A stretch of DNA of 64,000 nucleotides, taken from Acanthornis magna (lineage: Eukaryota > Chordata > Aves > Passeriformes > Acanthizidae). Numbering within the stretch: the first letter of the stretch is position 1; every line of letters starts with the position of its first letter. Where the stretch lies: contig JAWUZG010000001.1 in NCBI GenBank assembly GCA_036785705.1, positions 8,618,001-8,682,000 on the forward strand, read 5' to 3'. This document shows, piece after piece, positions 35,501 to 48,432 of the stretch. A program made the translations under genes and the position numbers. The notes below the pieces were generated by a model that saw only the letters and a list, made by a program, of their open reading frames with translations, was not told the DNA's origin and searched no databases.

Positions 35501-38197
35501 AGTTTTTGTCTATCGTAACAGAATCCTACCCTGAAATAGAAACCCAGACAGTATTACTAGAAAAAAGTTCTTTCTTTTTGAGCAGTATGCACCTGCAAAT
35601 TTGTTTACCATTTTTTATATAAATACCTATATGAATGTCTGAATAATGTCTGTTTCTCTGTATCAGATGTGGACATAACTTCTGATAGTTTTCCTCTTTT
35701 CTCTTTAGTTGTCATCCCTCTCCACCCTTGTATCTCAATACCTAAATAATTGTTGCTTCCTCATAAAATCCAGTTCTGTCATTGTAATTAAAATACCTCA
35801 AAACTAAATGCTTTGGTTTTGTCTTCACTGATTGAAATATGATTATTTCTGCCTGGTGTATTCAAAACCTCTAACTTTCCTTCCCTCCTGGAATCCCTGA
35901 ATGGGAAAGCATGGGGAAGGATATCTTCATTACCTCCCTTTTACCTGCCAGGCACAGTCCTGCTGTTCTGATGTAAGTGTGAAGGCACCATGAAGATCTG
36001 TACACATTCTAGGTCAAAGACAATTCAGGAACAATTTGATTTATGCACATCCAAATGTTGTGGAATTTTGTGGGAAATGTCAGCAAAGTCAGGAAACTTG
36101 CTATCTGATGAAAAATTCTGAGGAAGCGAGGAAACTGAGCTCTGAGAGGTGGGGTTTTTTTAAATATAGCAGACATAAAATAAGATGTTTCTATCTTTGC
36201 TTTCTGCCCACAAATTTGTTGAAGGTTATGGTTCCAGCAGTAAGTGAAGCAGGAGCAATATTCTTGTGCTGATTCCTCAGTCGCTGCTATTCACAGTCCT
36301 ATACTTTGTCCTAAAGCACCTTAAGCTGAGATTTATGTTAGTACCACCCTGTGGATGGCAGTGCCTGGGTAAGTGGTATGTGTTTCTTCTGACATGACTA
36401 TTTAGGGACTACTGATTGCTATCAGAGCACAAAGTGGACTGAAAGTACTGGTACCACCTTCCCCTGTCTCAGCTGTATCCCAGACACACTGTCAGTGCCC
36501 AGCTGCAGTCTTTAAAAGTCAAAAACAGGATTAATGGGAAATTAGGAAGTCTTCAGTTTGGCTTGAATATTTTTAAACTAGTTTTATTAGTCCCATCAGT
36601 GACTAATGTGTTGTTCTCCATAAATCATGTGTCAGTATCTGTGGCCATGCTGCCTCCATATCATCAGAAAGATGATGCAACATCTCCACGTTGCACAGTA
36701 CAAATGTCACCAAGATTGTTTCTGCTGCTTTCTGTATTGTTATGACCACTAAGAACTTTTACACATAGAAAAAGTAGTTTAGATGGTGGGATTTTTCTTT
36801 CGTTCTTACTCAGATTGCACCCTTTTGTTTTACCAGCCTGGGGTGTCACTGGTGGTGTTCCCCTTAATTACCTTGCCTGGAGAAGTTGAATCACGTGCGG
36901 AAGGACTGGTGCCTTATTGTTACATATGTGTGAACAGCTTGAAATGAATGCAAGTACTAAAAGATTTCACGTAGCTCCTGTTTCCAAAGAAACCAGTTTC
37001 CTGTTGTCTGGGCATGTTCAGAGAGGGTAGGTCAATTGTAAACTAAGCATAAACCTTGCTGTGGCTTTGTGCTGAGAAAACAAACAAGTGAAAAACCCAA
37101 ATTATGATAGAAAAACTGATTCTAATAGCAAAGCATTAAAGAAAATTCTTCTAACACTTGGATGGGTGAATGGTTGAGAAGGTGTCTCCAGGGATAAAAG
37201 CAGAAGCTGATAAGAATGTCCTCACTTTTCTGAGTTTCTTTGATTAATTCTCTCCTGCTTTTTTCCTTCTTTCCTTTGCACAGCTGTTTGAATTGGACCA
37301 AGGGAAGGGGAGCTGGGGCAGGGCGAGATATGTCTTGGGAACTTTAATGTTTACATGTAGCTCGTTTTTTCATACTTTCGTTATGGGAGACAGCATTTTA
37401 AAAACCTTTTCTGGCATGTGTCTTTTTCTCTGAGATTTAGACTTACATTTATCAGCATTATCTTGCTTTACCAACATATGAAAAGACCATAACCACCTAA
37501 AATCCTGTGGTTTAGATCCCTCAATTTTGCCATTCTCTCCCCAGATCAGTTGGGCATTTCATCCTCATGCTAACAAGGACAACAGTGACCAGGGCCACAT
37601 TAGAGTTGCACATTAGAAGAGGAGGACTGCTAAATGGCAGGATGTAAGCAAGGGCAAGCAAGTGCTGAGGAAATGACTGATCTCTGAAGCCTTCCCTTCA
37701 GCTGGTTCAGTACAGCAGTCTGTACTGCAGTATTGGCTAACAGAGGCTGTCATGAAGAGCTATTCTTCTTTTCAAGGTGCAGCCTTCAGGAAATATTAGC
37801 TCTTTATGGGGAATTAACATGGATCAGTACATACCTGTGCTGCCAGGGAGAAAAGAAATAAACAAGTTGTTCAACTGAGAGACAGAGTACAAAAATCTTA
37901 TTTGATCTGGATTTTTATCCTGCATTCCCCCTGTCTACCCCAGACGTAAACACCGCTGCCTCCCTTAGTCCACATTCTCTCTTTCAATACCATTAATTCT
38001 TCCAGCTCTCTGGATTGGGTATCACACCCCAGTGTGATTCCCAGTACAGACTTTCCTTTCCTGGTGATGGGAAACCAACTTGAGGCTTTCTTTGCCTTTG
38101 TAGCATTTCCATTTGGGCTGAGTAGTGAAATCACTTTAGATTTGTCTGTAATGAGAGGATCACACTGAGTGAGCAGAAAATCCATGAGGAGCCTTTG
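32570..38197. other. Long AT-rich spacer
   Basis: No gene, RNA or certain repeat is recognised. A short ATT run sits near 33.70 kb. An 8-bp inverted repeat (CAGTACAG/CTGTACTG) lies at 37708-37727. A segment near 34.1-34.25 kb has faint LINE 3'-end flavour but is too weak to call. Open frames are short. Confidence 0.55.
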
Positions 38198-38362
38198 CAG
38201 AATGAGAGTTTGGAAGGGACCTGTGGAGCTCAGGTGATCCAAGCCCCTGCTCAGGCTGGGCCAGCCAAGCTGCCCAGGACCATGGCCACATGCCTTTGAC
38301 TTTCTCCAAGGATTCCACAGCCTCCCTGGGCCACCTGTGCTAGTGCTCAAACATTGTCTGCA
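38198..38362 (-). mobile_element. CR1 LINE 3' end, short
   Basis: On the plus strand the block starts CAGAATGAGAGTTTGGAAGGGACC, a slightly mutated complement of the CR1 tail. It continues with 'tgtggagctcaggtgatccaagcccctgctcaggctgggcc', 'gactttctccaaggattccac' and 'cagcctccctgggccacctgtgctagtgct'. This is the usual terminal 160-170 bases of an avian CR1 in minus orientation. It is 5'-truncated and non-coding. A 162-codon minus-strand frame (37898-38386) overlaps it and owes its length partly to this repeat. Confidence 0.88.
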
Positions 38363-39811
38363 GGGACAACTGCAGCAGCTGGTCATCCCAGTCCAAAACA
38401 GAAATTTTTAGGTCTTATTCTGATCACAGTTAACTGTAAATCTGCTGAAGTCAAGAAAGTGACACTTCATTTATACTGGTGTTAGTAAGATCAAAATCTG
38501 CCCTGAGGCTCTTATTCTTACATAGTTGTCTTGCAGGGAATGATGTGTTCTTTAAACAGCCAAAATACTGAATTTTTTTTGGTTGTGCTTTGGTGGGGGG
38601 ATGGGGCGGAGAGAAATGTAGAGGAGATTATTATTTAGAATGAAATATAACAGTGATGTACCTAGAGCACATTTCTTTATAGCAAATATTTCTTTTCCTG
38701 ATATAAAAAAATAATCTTAGCAACAGGTTTCAATTCCTGACATATTTTTCTTCTATTGAGAAACATGAGTCACTAAAAGAAAGACTCAAATTAATTTACC
38801 TAAATAAGAGTTTACCTAAATAAGTTATTTTCAAGTCACCATTTATTATTCTTAATTCTGCAGGGGGAAAAAGCAAACAAACAAAACCAACAAAAAACAG
38901 ATTATCCAAAGTTGCTGTAATAATTGAGTGGAAACTTTTTAACTGAAAAATAAAATAACTCTGTTTGGGGATGCATATTGTTTGCTGCTCTGTTTTGATT
39001 GCCTAGATAAGTGGCCCAGCAATTATTGTAGTACTGCTAATCAATTCCTTATCAGTACAGACTTTCCTCTTGAGAATAATCTCATGTCCATGGTGACATT
39101 TGCAAAGTGCAAAAGAGTACACTGAAGATGAGTAACGTTCAGTACTAGTATGAAGATTATAATATGCCAAGTAATCCAAGTTGTATATTTTACTTGGTGT
39201 GAGAAGCATCTCAGACCTTGCTGCTTCATGCTTTCAGTAAATTCTCAGAAATTTTTATGAGGTGTTTGTTCTGTATCTAGATACTTTTATCAACACTAAT
39301 TTGCACTTCTAATAATCTGATTATCTTAAATAAAATACAGCATTATGGTAGATACGTGAAAGTTTATCTCACCCATACTGTCTTTCATAATGCGTGCTTC
39401 TGCCATCCACTACTCTGATACTTCTGTTGCTCTTTTTCATATGGTTTTCTTGCTGTTACAGCATTCAGCTCTTTACCAAGATTTGCTTTTATCAATATTC
39501 CAAACAATTTCCCCAAGACAAAGCTGTATTCAAAAGAGGGAAACTTGTGAAAAAAACACATTAGGACCCTTCCAGGTGCCAATATGTCTATCTAGAATGA
39601 AATTATTCCTTATTTGTAATGTATATTGTGTTTTTATTCTAGTTTTTGTTTTTTACAATAGCAAGATACTTTTCAGAGATATTTTAGTACATAATGCTGT
39701 TTCCCATCAACTTTGTAACACAATTAAATTACTGATCCTAATGCAGTACATTTCAGATATTTTTTAATTCAACTTCTGAATGTTACCCACTAAGGATTTC
39801 TAAAATCTATT
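38363..39811. other. AT-rich spacer with a 16-bp duplication
   Basis: A 16-base unit (TTTACCTAAATAAG plus two bases) is duplicated in tandem at 38795-38826, with only the last two bases differing. No gene, RNA or repeat family is recognised; frames up to 125 codons (39390-39767) have no recognisable domain. Confidence 0.6.
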
Positions 39812-39905
39812 TAAAGTAGGTATTATACCTACTTTAGAAATTTGGATCCTTGCCAAGTTCACACAGTGAATTGGTCCTGTGCCTGGTAACAAATAATATA
39901 CTATT
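39812..39905. mobile_element. MIR-like SINE scrap with tight palindrome
   Basis: 'gtaggtattatacctactttagaaat' followed by 'ccttgccaagttcacacagtgaattggtcctgtgcctgg' recalls, with deletions, the 3' half of MIR/CORE-SINE elements (a 'taggtattattatccccattttaca' block, then 'cttgcccaaggtcacacagt'). The first part contains an 11-bp perfect inverted repeat around a 3-base loop: TAAAGTAGGTA at 39812-39822 and its complement at 39826-39836. The match is partial, and a chance resemblance is possible. It has no coding content. Confidence 0.38.
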
Positions 39906-40234
39906 TGCAATTCACATTGCAAAGCTGACTGATGTGAACCCATAGACGCATTTTTATCCCCCTGCATTTGTGCTGTCTGAAACAATGGAAGGCATTCTGA
40001 ATATATTTGCTGTATGACAGACCCCAAAATAAACCTTAGCTGCATCAAAAAATATTCCTGAAAACCTGCCATTGCTCACATTTCACATTATCAACCTTAA
40101 AATTTCAGTTATGTACTTAGCTTATTTAGATTTAATAATTCAACGACTGCAGGGTGAACTGGGAAACCGAAGTTTCTCTGGAAAAGCTGAAGTACTAACT
40201 GCAGTAAGGGGCACCAGTGAAGCCTTCAAGGCTA

Positions 40235-40258
40235 TTTTTTTTTTTTTTTTTTTTTTTT
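40235..40258. repeat. Run of 24 T
   Basis: An uninterrupted homopolymer of 24 T on the plus strand, the longest in the window. It could be the poly(A) of a minus-strand retrocopy, but the adjacent sequence (40259-40400, read in reverse) shows no polyadenylation signal within the usual distance and no recognisable gene. Confidence 0.9.
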
Positions 40259-41755
40259 AAGTACGAAAAATGGGAACATTTGTAAGGGGCTGAGGACTGG
40301 AGTGAAAGGCATATATGGGTCTGTTATTTCTTCCTAGAGGATTTATAAACAATAGAGTAAACATTGTCAGGCACGTCATTTTCCAGGACCCTTCGCTTCC
40401 TTGTAGGTCCTTCTTCATTTGTCTATATATTGGATCAGTAAAGCCATAGAATTTCCAAGTAGCTTTTGGAATAGAGTATTCTCCTTGGTTCTGGAGTGGT
40501 GGGCAGGAGGACAGGCCCTTGGGGGTCTCAGCAGGGAGGGCACTTCAACCCCATCAAATAGCCCCAGGAGAAAGCCTGAATCGTCAATTCTTCCTGGGTG
40601 GATCTCAGAGAAGCCCATCCGGAAGGACAAGGTGCACAAGCAACTTTCTCTCTTCCCTAAACTCCTTTCTCAGCTGATTTACCTGACAAAGATCTCATAA
40701 AGATTTAGTGTTCTGTTTCATTGTAAGGTTAAGCAGCACAATTTCATGTTTGTTTTTCACTATGCTCTATAATGAGTCCTACCCAATTCGGGAAAGTCTT
40801 TATTTGTTAAGAAGCAATTTCTAAAGCGTCCTTGAAGAACGTCAGCAGAGAGTCAGGATAGCATTTTATTGAAAACAAAGAGTTATGTTGGCTAGATGGT
40901 TCCCATTCAGGCTGGTGTCCTGTAGGATGCAGTGTGACTGATGACAATTTCGGGCACAGGCTTTCTGAGCAGAACAAAAGTAGCTTATTTGCAGTTTCTA
41001 TCTGTTTGTTCAGAAATATACTCACTGAAAGCAAAATTATTTGGGGGAGCCTATGATTCAAAACAGTAATTTAGGATGCCCAGTTGTAACAGTCCACTTT
41101 TTAATGCATTTTGTATGAGAAGAATCTAGTGAAATGACAGTACACTATCAGTAAAAATAAGATCTAAGTCCAAGTGTCACGTGCTTACTTGTTCAGTTGA
41201 AATGAAGCTATCAGCAAGGATAAATTATCCTATCAAACAGCAACCTTCACTGACTTCAATGAGAGTTTAATAAGAAAACTTTTTTTTTGAGAAAAGAGAG
41301 AAAAATTCTATTTTCATGTGAAGCTCATAATACTTTGTAGTCACTCTGTACTGTTAATTTTATATTGATTTCTCTATAACATCTTTGAAAAAGATGCCTA
41401 TTTCAGGAGCTGCCTATTCCCTCCTATATCAGTATTGTTTAGAGATGCCTACACACATCAGAATATTATTATACTTATGGCAGTTGCTCTGAAATGTACA
41501 TATATTTGGAGAGAAAATTCCTACTTTTTTTTTTTTTAGGAAACAAAATGAGCACAGTCAGATAGGGACAGGGACACAGAGCAGAAGTTCTGCCATGCAA
41601 TGCGGGGGTGAAAACTGCAGTAATTTGGTCACAATGGAATATTGTAAAAGTCCAACTATAGCATGTCCTTACTAACAGCAATGAGCTCCAGTTATAGCCC
41701 TTTTGTCACCAAATAGTCAACAACCCAAAAATAAGTTGTTGCCTTTGAACTTACT
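40259..41755. other. Spacer, no gene recognised
   Basis: Mixed-composition spacer. A 93-codon frame (40419-40700) and its 74-codon antisense shadow have no recognisable domain. A run of 13 T lies at 41525-41537. Confidence 0.55.
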
Positions 41756-41759
41756 TTAA

Positions 41760-43070
41760 GCAAAATATTACAGAAGTTCCTATAGGAGACAGACTGAATG
41801 TTCATGAGTTTATTCAGTTTAAATTCAATGGAAGAATAAACAAAATAAGTCTGTATTTAAACATTCTAATTTTGAAAAGACTGAGAGATTAAGAAAACTA
41901 ATTAGTGAAGTCAACTGGAATAAAGAGCTAAGAATTTTAATATAGACAAGACCTGGAATGTAGAGGAGGCTGACCTAGAGTGCATGCAAAAACTATGAAC
42001 AAATTTTGAAAAGAAAGAATATTTAGAAATATAGTGATTAAATGAGAAATTCATCATGGGTTTACTCAGGTTGATCATGCTAAGGTTGTGTCTTGCTAAG
42101 CTAACTGATACTTCTGAAAAACAAAAGCAAACAACTTACTACAAAAGAAGTTAAATTTAATCTGTCAGGATCTCAGAAAAGCACTTAATATGGTGTCACA
42201 TAGGAAATTATTAAGTAAACCTTAGAAAATGAGGATTAATAAAAGAATTATGGGGTAGTGGACCATAACGGAATCTACCTAACAATAGCAGGCTTTGCTA
42301 AAAGGACACTATTGGTCTGAAAGGGATTTTATAAATAGAACTAACAAGGATCATTATTAGAACAAATTGTATGTAACGATTTCTTCAGTGGTGTTAGTGT
42401 AAAATACAGACTATAGATGAATTTTCAGTACAAAGGATGAATGGAATATCATAAAAGAGTACAAGTAAGATGAAACCTGAGAATATTTGATTAAAAAATT
42501 GCATAGCTTTGCACTAAATATTTCTGTTATAATTTGAAGATCCGTCAAAATGAAATATTGATGGCCATAAAACAGCACGGATTAAACAGCACAGACTAAT
42601 TAAACTGATGTGACCATGTCTGGAATTTTATGCATAGTTGTGGCAATGAATATTTGAGAAGACAAATTGGAATTGTGTTAGGAACAGAAAAGGATATTGT
42701 TCTACCACTCGTATTGAGAGACTGTTTCATGACAGGAAGAAGAAAGAGCTTGATACAAAGAAAAAATGTGTGCTGATAAATGATCGCTTTGTTCCAAGGT
42801 GCAAACACAAAGGTGGTAAAAGGTACTTTACTGAAAGTGCAATCTTGGCACAAGGTAAATGGGAATAAATTGGCCATGAACAGATGTTGGCTGAAAATTG
42901 GAAGGTGTGCCTTATTACTCAGAGGTGCTAGACCAGTTTTTCTGGGGGATGTGTCTGGGTAAAGTCTTAATTTGAAATGAAGCTGGTAGAATTGTGAAAG
43001 TGAAAATAGGACCTGTCTTCCAGGAAGAGTGGTCTGGATTTGGTAACTTTTCCAGTAATTTCTCTTGTTT
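41760..43070 (+). mobile_element. Ancient CR1/L3-clade LINE, decayed ORF2
   Basis: The segment keeps the order of a CR1-type ORF2. Near 41790-41870, 'catgagtttattcagtttaaattcaatggaag' reads HEFIQFKFNGR, matching the SDHE..F block that ends the endonuclease. Around 41880-41960 a 'gtcaactggaataaagagct' linker follows. At 42160-42250, 'agaaaagcacttaatatggtgtcacataggaaattatta' corresponds to the RT motif A region (SKAFDTVSHK..L), followed by 'gaggattaataaaagaatta'. At 42610-42660, 'gtctggaattttatgcatagttgtgg' matches the LEYC.QFW block. At 42860-42930 and 43010-43040, 'ataaattggccatgaacag' and 'ctgtcttccaggaagag' match C-terminal blocks. Frameshifts, stops and large deletions are everywhere; the RT catalytic box is not visible. 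The 5' and 3' limits are approximate. It is no longer coding. Confidence 0.75.
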
Positions 43071-45675
43071 TACATATGCAACCATAAATGCAGATAGATA
43101 TTGTTTATCTTGATTGTATGCCTTGCCAGTGTTTTTATCCCACATTGCTATGAACTTGACAAAGCAGAAGCACTAAATTATTCCTAAAATTATTTATGCG
43201 TAGTAGCTATATAATGCTGAAGTTTTCGAAGTATTCTGTTGACATGTCTGACATTCTGACAGTTTCCCAAACACATTAGCTTGCTCAAGGTTATACTACA
43301 AGCCAGTCAAATTGGAAGTCCATTAGTTAGAAATGTCAGTTTTTAGTTGTAAACCCTAAAGTACAGTGTGATTACTTTTCCAGAACAGGGTGTGAATGGT
43401 TAAGAAAAAGGTTGGCATGAACTCTGTTTTCCTAATTAGGGGTTCTTCAAAACGATTATTTCACTTATAGTCCTTTTGTTCATTCGATATCAGCATTACC
43501 CAATTGTTGCTCATTGTTATGCTTCGAAGGTAAGACTAAAGAGTCTATGGATAGGTAAGCAGGCAGTGCTAATTCCAAATAGTAATAAAATTATAGGTAT
43601 GTAAACCCAAGATGATCTCATTAAAGTAATAAACTCAGAAGGATATTGAAGACCAGATGGAACTCCAAATAGGAAAATCTATAATGGGACATAAGGATGC
43701 AAATTACCCAGAGCACAGTTTTTCCACATTTGAATGTAGTTCCTTATGTCATAAAAAGATATATACATAAAATACAATCTGTTAAAGTATTTGTATTGAA
43801 ATCACAATTTCTAAATAGATATACTTCGAATGCTTCCAAATTAATGAATATGTATGGCAATGTTACCTTTCATGCAAAGATTCAGTGGAAAATGTCAAAC
43901 TTTGTATGATGTGTGGAATCAGAATTTCACATTTAACATGTCTGCAGCTTCTCAGAGGCTTTATACCTATTTATGTATATGCACATGAAAGTATATTTAC
44001 TGAACAGTTCATCTATAGAATACTAAAGAACTTACGGATAATTACAGATGAGTTGGAGATTTCTTCTTTAGTCAGTGTCCACTATTCTCCCTTTCTCTGT
44101 CTCTGTCAAGCTTTGGTAGTAAGAACCATGCCAAGAGGATATGATCTGGCCAGAATCTGGGCAGTGAAGTGCAGAAAGAGCCATTATACTGGTTTTAGAA
44201 ATCCATCTGTTCTTCTTATGCAAATAATATTGCAGTGCTGAAAAAACTGGGTACTTTGAACATCCCTTTATGGCTATCATCGATCTTGCTTAATTAGTAT
44301 TTTAGGATGACTATCAGAATGTTTCAGTGCTGGAAAAAGTCCTGTATATCTCTCCCCGAAGGCTGGTAGTGTCTTTGTGTCAAATTTCAGACTTGTGTCC
44401 TACAGCACTGTTCACAGTCCCTCTCCAGCAGTCTATTCTGGCTTGGTGGGGTTTGATTTGTCTTTTCTGTGGAAAACATACTTGGTGTGGAAACAGTGAA
44501 GATTGATAAAATCTTCTTTCTTGGAGAAATGGAATAAGTGGATTAGGATGTCTGTGTAGGAATTATTTACTCTGAATAAGTTTCTATCATCCATAGACAA
44601 TATGTAAGAATAAGGCACAATCAGGTGTTTGCTTGACTTTAATCCTTCGTATCACAAGAATCAAGGAAAGCAGATGTGCAGCTCCACTCTTAGCAGTGAA
44701 TCAGATGAAATAGGAAGCAAACACTATGAACTGTTGTTCACTCACTGGGTACTGTGTGTGGTATCATTCTGTGGAGAGCTCCAGGGGAAAGCAGACATTG
44801 TTTATATCGGGTGATTTTTCAATAAAAGATCATTGACTTCTAATAGTGCAGAGACAGTGTTTAGCACTCATTTCAGTTATGAGTATGACTGGAAAATGGA
44901 GCATTTAACAATGCCCAAGTTCTTGCAGTATGGTAACACTTGCTCTGACTTTGTTTCCCAGACAAGCTGGCTAGTCCTGGCCTGGAGATCACTCAGTAGC
45001 ACTTTTCCAGCACAAAGGGAAGATACGATATAGCAGAGAAATGTCAGGTGAAAATCTGTTTATGCTTCCTTCCTTTCTGCTATTTCTTTCCATCAGTTAC
45101 CAATTTTAAAGAAGACTCCTGTGGGGGTTTGGCACAGGACAAAATAGAGCAGCTGGTAAACCCTAAACAGCAGAACAATCTTTGTAGTCCTTTTGCATTA
45201 ATTGATCTCAAGTCATTCTTTAAAACACATTCCTTTACACTCAGGTTTGGTTTTCAGTCAGTTTGTAAATCGTGGTAGCAAATAGGTGTTTTGGAACCAG
45301 CGTGACCTGTTGCTGTAATCAGATCTTGTTCTAGTGATAGATAGGCAGGTGAAGGTGGGGAGCTGCTTCACAGTAAAAAAGTAGTGAAAACACATAAAAA
45401 GGTTTGGCAACATATTTCTTAACTGGTTTGGGTCTGGAGAGCATAATGACAATTGTGATGCCTATTTGGGATTATTATTCTGAGTGGCAAACGTTCAAAA
45501 GCACCTTTAAGCCTCACTTCAGATTTTAAGCATGAAGTTACAAACCAGCTCCCTCACAAAGCTTACAGTAGACAGGCAGTATGTATTTTGTACTAGACAC
45601 AGCTGACCATATTACAGTAGGATTACTTTTAGAAAGCAGTCAGCATGTGACATTGACTGCATTCAATAATGAACT
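43071..45675. other. Spacer; MIR-like trace near 43.27 kb
   Basis: Around 43265-43330 'agcttgctcaaggttatactacaagccagtc' recalls the MIR 'acttgcccaaggtcacacag..agt' box, but the remainder is too diverged for a firm call. Elsewhere AT-rich sequence; the 118-codon frame at 43885-44241 has no recognisable domain. Confidence 0.45.
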
Positions 45676-45789
45676 GCCAGATTCTGACCTCACCCTGGTT
45701 TCACTCCAGCAGGAAACTCCAGTGGAGTTAGAATAAGTCATTGGGGCTATTTGAAATTTACACCAGAGAATATTAATTTGGAATCTGGC
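45676..45789. mobile_element. Ancient inverted-repeat element (MITE-like)
   Basis: The 114-bp block begins GCCAGATTC (45676-45684) and ends with the exact reverse complement GAATCTGGC (45781-45789). Inside, 'ctgacctcaccctggtttcactcc' on the left and 'atttacaccag' on the right are partly complementary, and the centre holds ACTCCAGTGGAGTTA, itself near-palindromic. The strings closely resemble a short repeat that is very common in turtle and crocodilian genomes ('gccagattctgatctcagttacacc...actccattggagtta...'). I infer a fossil non-autonomous inverted-repeat element inherited from an archosaur or earlier ancestor. The target-site duplication is not evident and the superfamily is unknown. Confidence 0.6.
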
Positions 45790-48432
45790 TCGTGCCTGCG
45801 TAGCATCTCCTGAAACAATGTTTCTATTCTAGCTGCTCTCTGAAGTTGATATTCTTCTGGTTATGGGGTTAGAAGATTACCCTAACTTTATTTGGGCAAA
45901 AAGTGGTTATCCGGTAAAAACAGAACATTGAGTATTAATAACATTTCATCCATTTTCAAATTTCACATGCTGGACTCTTCTATTAAGCCACAAGTTATTT
46001 TGAATCCTGTTTCAGGTTCTAAACATAGAAAAGACTAATTTCAGAATGGGGAATGGTGTATAATCAGCAGCCAAACAATTAAAGGCAATATAGAGTCTAG
46101 TTTTTCTGAAAGTATGGACTAGACCAAAACACTAATCTGTACAAGTTGATAATTCTAAAAATGCTGCAGCATTCATTTCCTGAACTGCATTGAGTACGGA
46201 AGTTTAGTCTGTTATTTCACATTACTTTTTCCAGACTAAACACATGGTCAAATATATATTCCCTGCAATTTTAAATTTGAAGAATATGCTAAATTACACT
46301 TTTTTTCCCCAGAATCCCATGTCCTGTGATTTAGGAAAATGTGACTTTGTCTTATTTGTCATTAATATTCATTATTTTAGACTATGAGGAAAGATTGCTA
46401 ATTCGCCTCATGTAACGAAAATGAAGATTTTTAATTTCAAAGTCTAAAAGGCAAGCAAAAGTACTGTGGATTTAGTTTTAGATGTAATTTTTTAAAAATA
46501 CTTTTCATAGTTTGTGGTCTCTAATTTTAATTTTGTTAGTTGAGACTGGTGGAGCCTGAGAAGAGGCAGAGTAGTGTTGGATGGTGTGAAGTCCCCAAGC
46601 AGGCAAAGTTCTTTGCTTCTCTGTGCAAGCAGCTCGCATTACAAACTCATCAGGGTATTGATTCTCCTGGGAGAGAGAACCATGCCTGAGAGGGAGTCAT
46701 GACAGTTAGTCACTCCTCAGAACTCAAAAAAACATTTTAAATACTTAAAGAGTGGAAAGTTTTTCTTAGTACCTTTGCGAGTCTTTCAGTGTGGAATCAT
46801 GGGAATATGAATTCGTATTTGCCATCAAGGATGTAAGTGAGTATGTTAGAACACATGCCATTTATTTGCAGAGTTAAACTTCCCTAAGAGTCACTGGTGA
46901 GCACTTCAGAGCAGATTGGTCTTACAATGAGGTTTTAAATTCTGTTTCAAATCAGTTTCTTTATTCTCTATTTCTTTTCTCTGTTTACCTTCAGAATCCA
47001 TTTACAGCACATGCAGACAAAACTATTATTTTTCTGTCTTCAAAAAATAAATATAGCTGGGATAATTGAACTAGATGTTTGGGTTGTTTGTAATAGCGAG
47101 AGAGAGAGAAGGCATTCATCTGAATATTGTACTAGGATTCATCCTTTCTACTTTACTTCCTTGCTGAGCCACACAGTCCACTGCATACATGGAAAGAAAC
47201 TTCTAAACAGAGTCAAGATATGGAAATATGTATCTATTTTCACTCTTATGTATCCAGTCTCCCAATTTTATGTTGTGTTCTGACATCCAAAATGACCAAC
47301 TCTGTTAAAGTGTATAGCATATAAATATCTTGGCTTCTACACACCCCAGTGTGATTATCTTCTGTTTCCCCTGACTGAAGAGTAGCAAAATGCTCAGGGT
47401 TTTCTCTGGCACCTGCCAGGGCTGATGTCAAACTTAGTCTGTGACTGGATGTGGCAGAGGTGTAAGGTCCTAGTTTCCCAAAGTTTAAATTGAATATTTT
47501 TTTTTCTGAAAATACATGTGCACATGATTTGTGGGGTGAGGGCAAGGCTTTCCTGAAGTAGTTCAGAAAACTTAATATCTTCTTTTAATAATACTGTTGG
47601 TTTTTCTTCCCTGTGTAAGATCTTTTTCGGATGTCTAAGGTCAGACTGAAGGTGGGAATGAGAATGAGAGTTCTCAGAATGTATTGATTCAGTTTTACTT
47701 TCTCCAATGACACCACATTTGGATCGGTATCCAAATTTCTCCCTTCTCCAGACCGCGGTGAAGTCTAATTGTACAGATTTTAGAGTGCTTAGAATGGTTG
47801 ACCTTTAAGCAAAAAATTATTTTCAGTCCTAGTTAGAGAGGTGATTGTACTTTGCTGTGATAATTAAGGGAACTGGGATATTAAAGTTAGTTTAAAGTAC
47901 ATTCATGGAAATTAAATGCATTCATATTAGAATTTAATCATGATGCAAGAGCGTGATTGAGAATTTTCATATGTGGGGAAGAAATAAATGTCACTCATCA
48001 GTACTGAGCACACCAATGGCTTAGGGTTAACCCCTTTTCTTTGCACTGCAACAGGCTGGGAACATCCAGATGTTCAGCTATTGCCTGTCACCCAAGCACT
48101 GGCAGTTTTCGTCTGAAAGCTGTTAAGTTCTTAAGATGAGCTAACTCTGTTGCTTGAAACCATGAAAGCATGGCCTGCTGGATGAATTGCACACAAGTGC
48201 ATGTTTTACCCTTGTTACTCAAGGAGAAGCAATTGCATTTTGGAAATAAGAAACAGAAGTTGGCATCTAACATCAACTCAAATTTGAAATTAGGTAACTC
48301 AGTTACTTCCTGGAACTTTTAATTGATCTGTCTCCTTCATTTCCCTCAACATTGGCAGAAATAACTAAAGTGCTTCACAATGCCATTGAATATGAAAAAG
48401 ATACGTTGAAAGAATAGAAAAATGGTGAGGGT
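45790..48432. other. AT-rich spacer
   Basis: A short GA dinucleotide run lies at 47097-47110. Frames up to 99 codons have no recognisable domain. No RNA gene or repeat family is recognised. Confidence 0.6.

Noticed and set aside
40235..40400. Processed pseudogene ending in the 24-T run
   Set aside because: No polyadenylation signal at the proper distance on the minus strand, no recognisable coding sequence and no flanking duplication seen.
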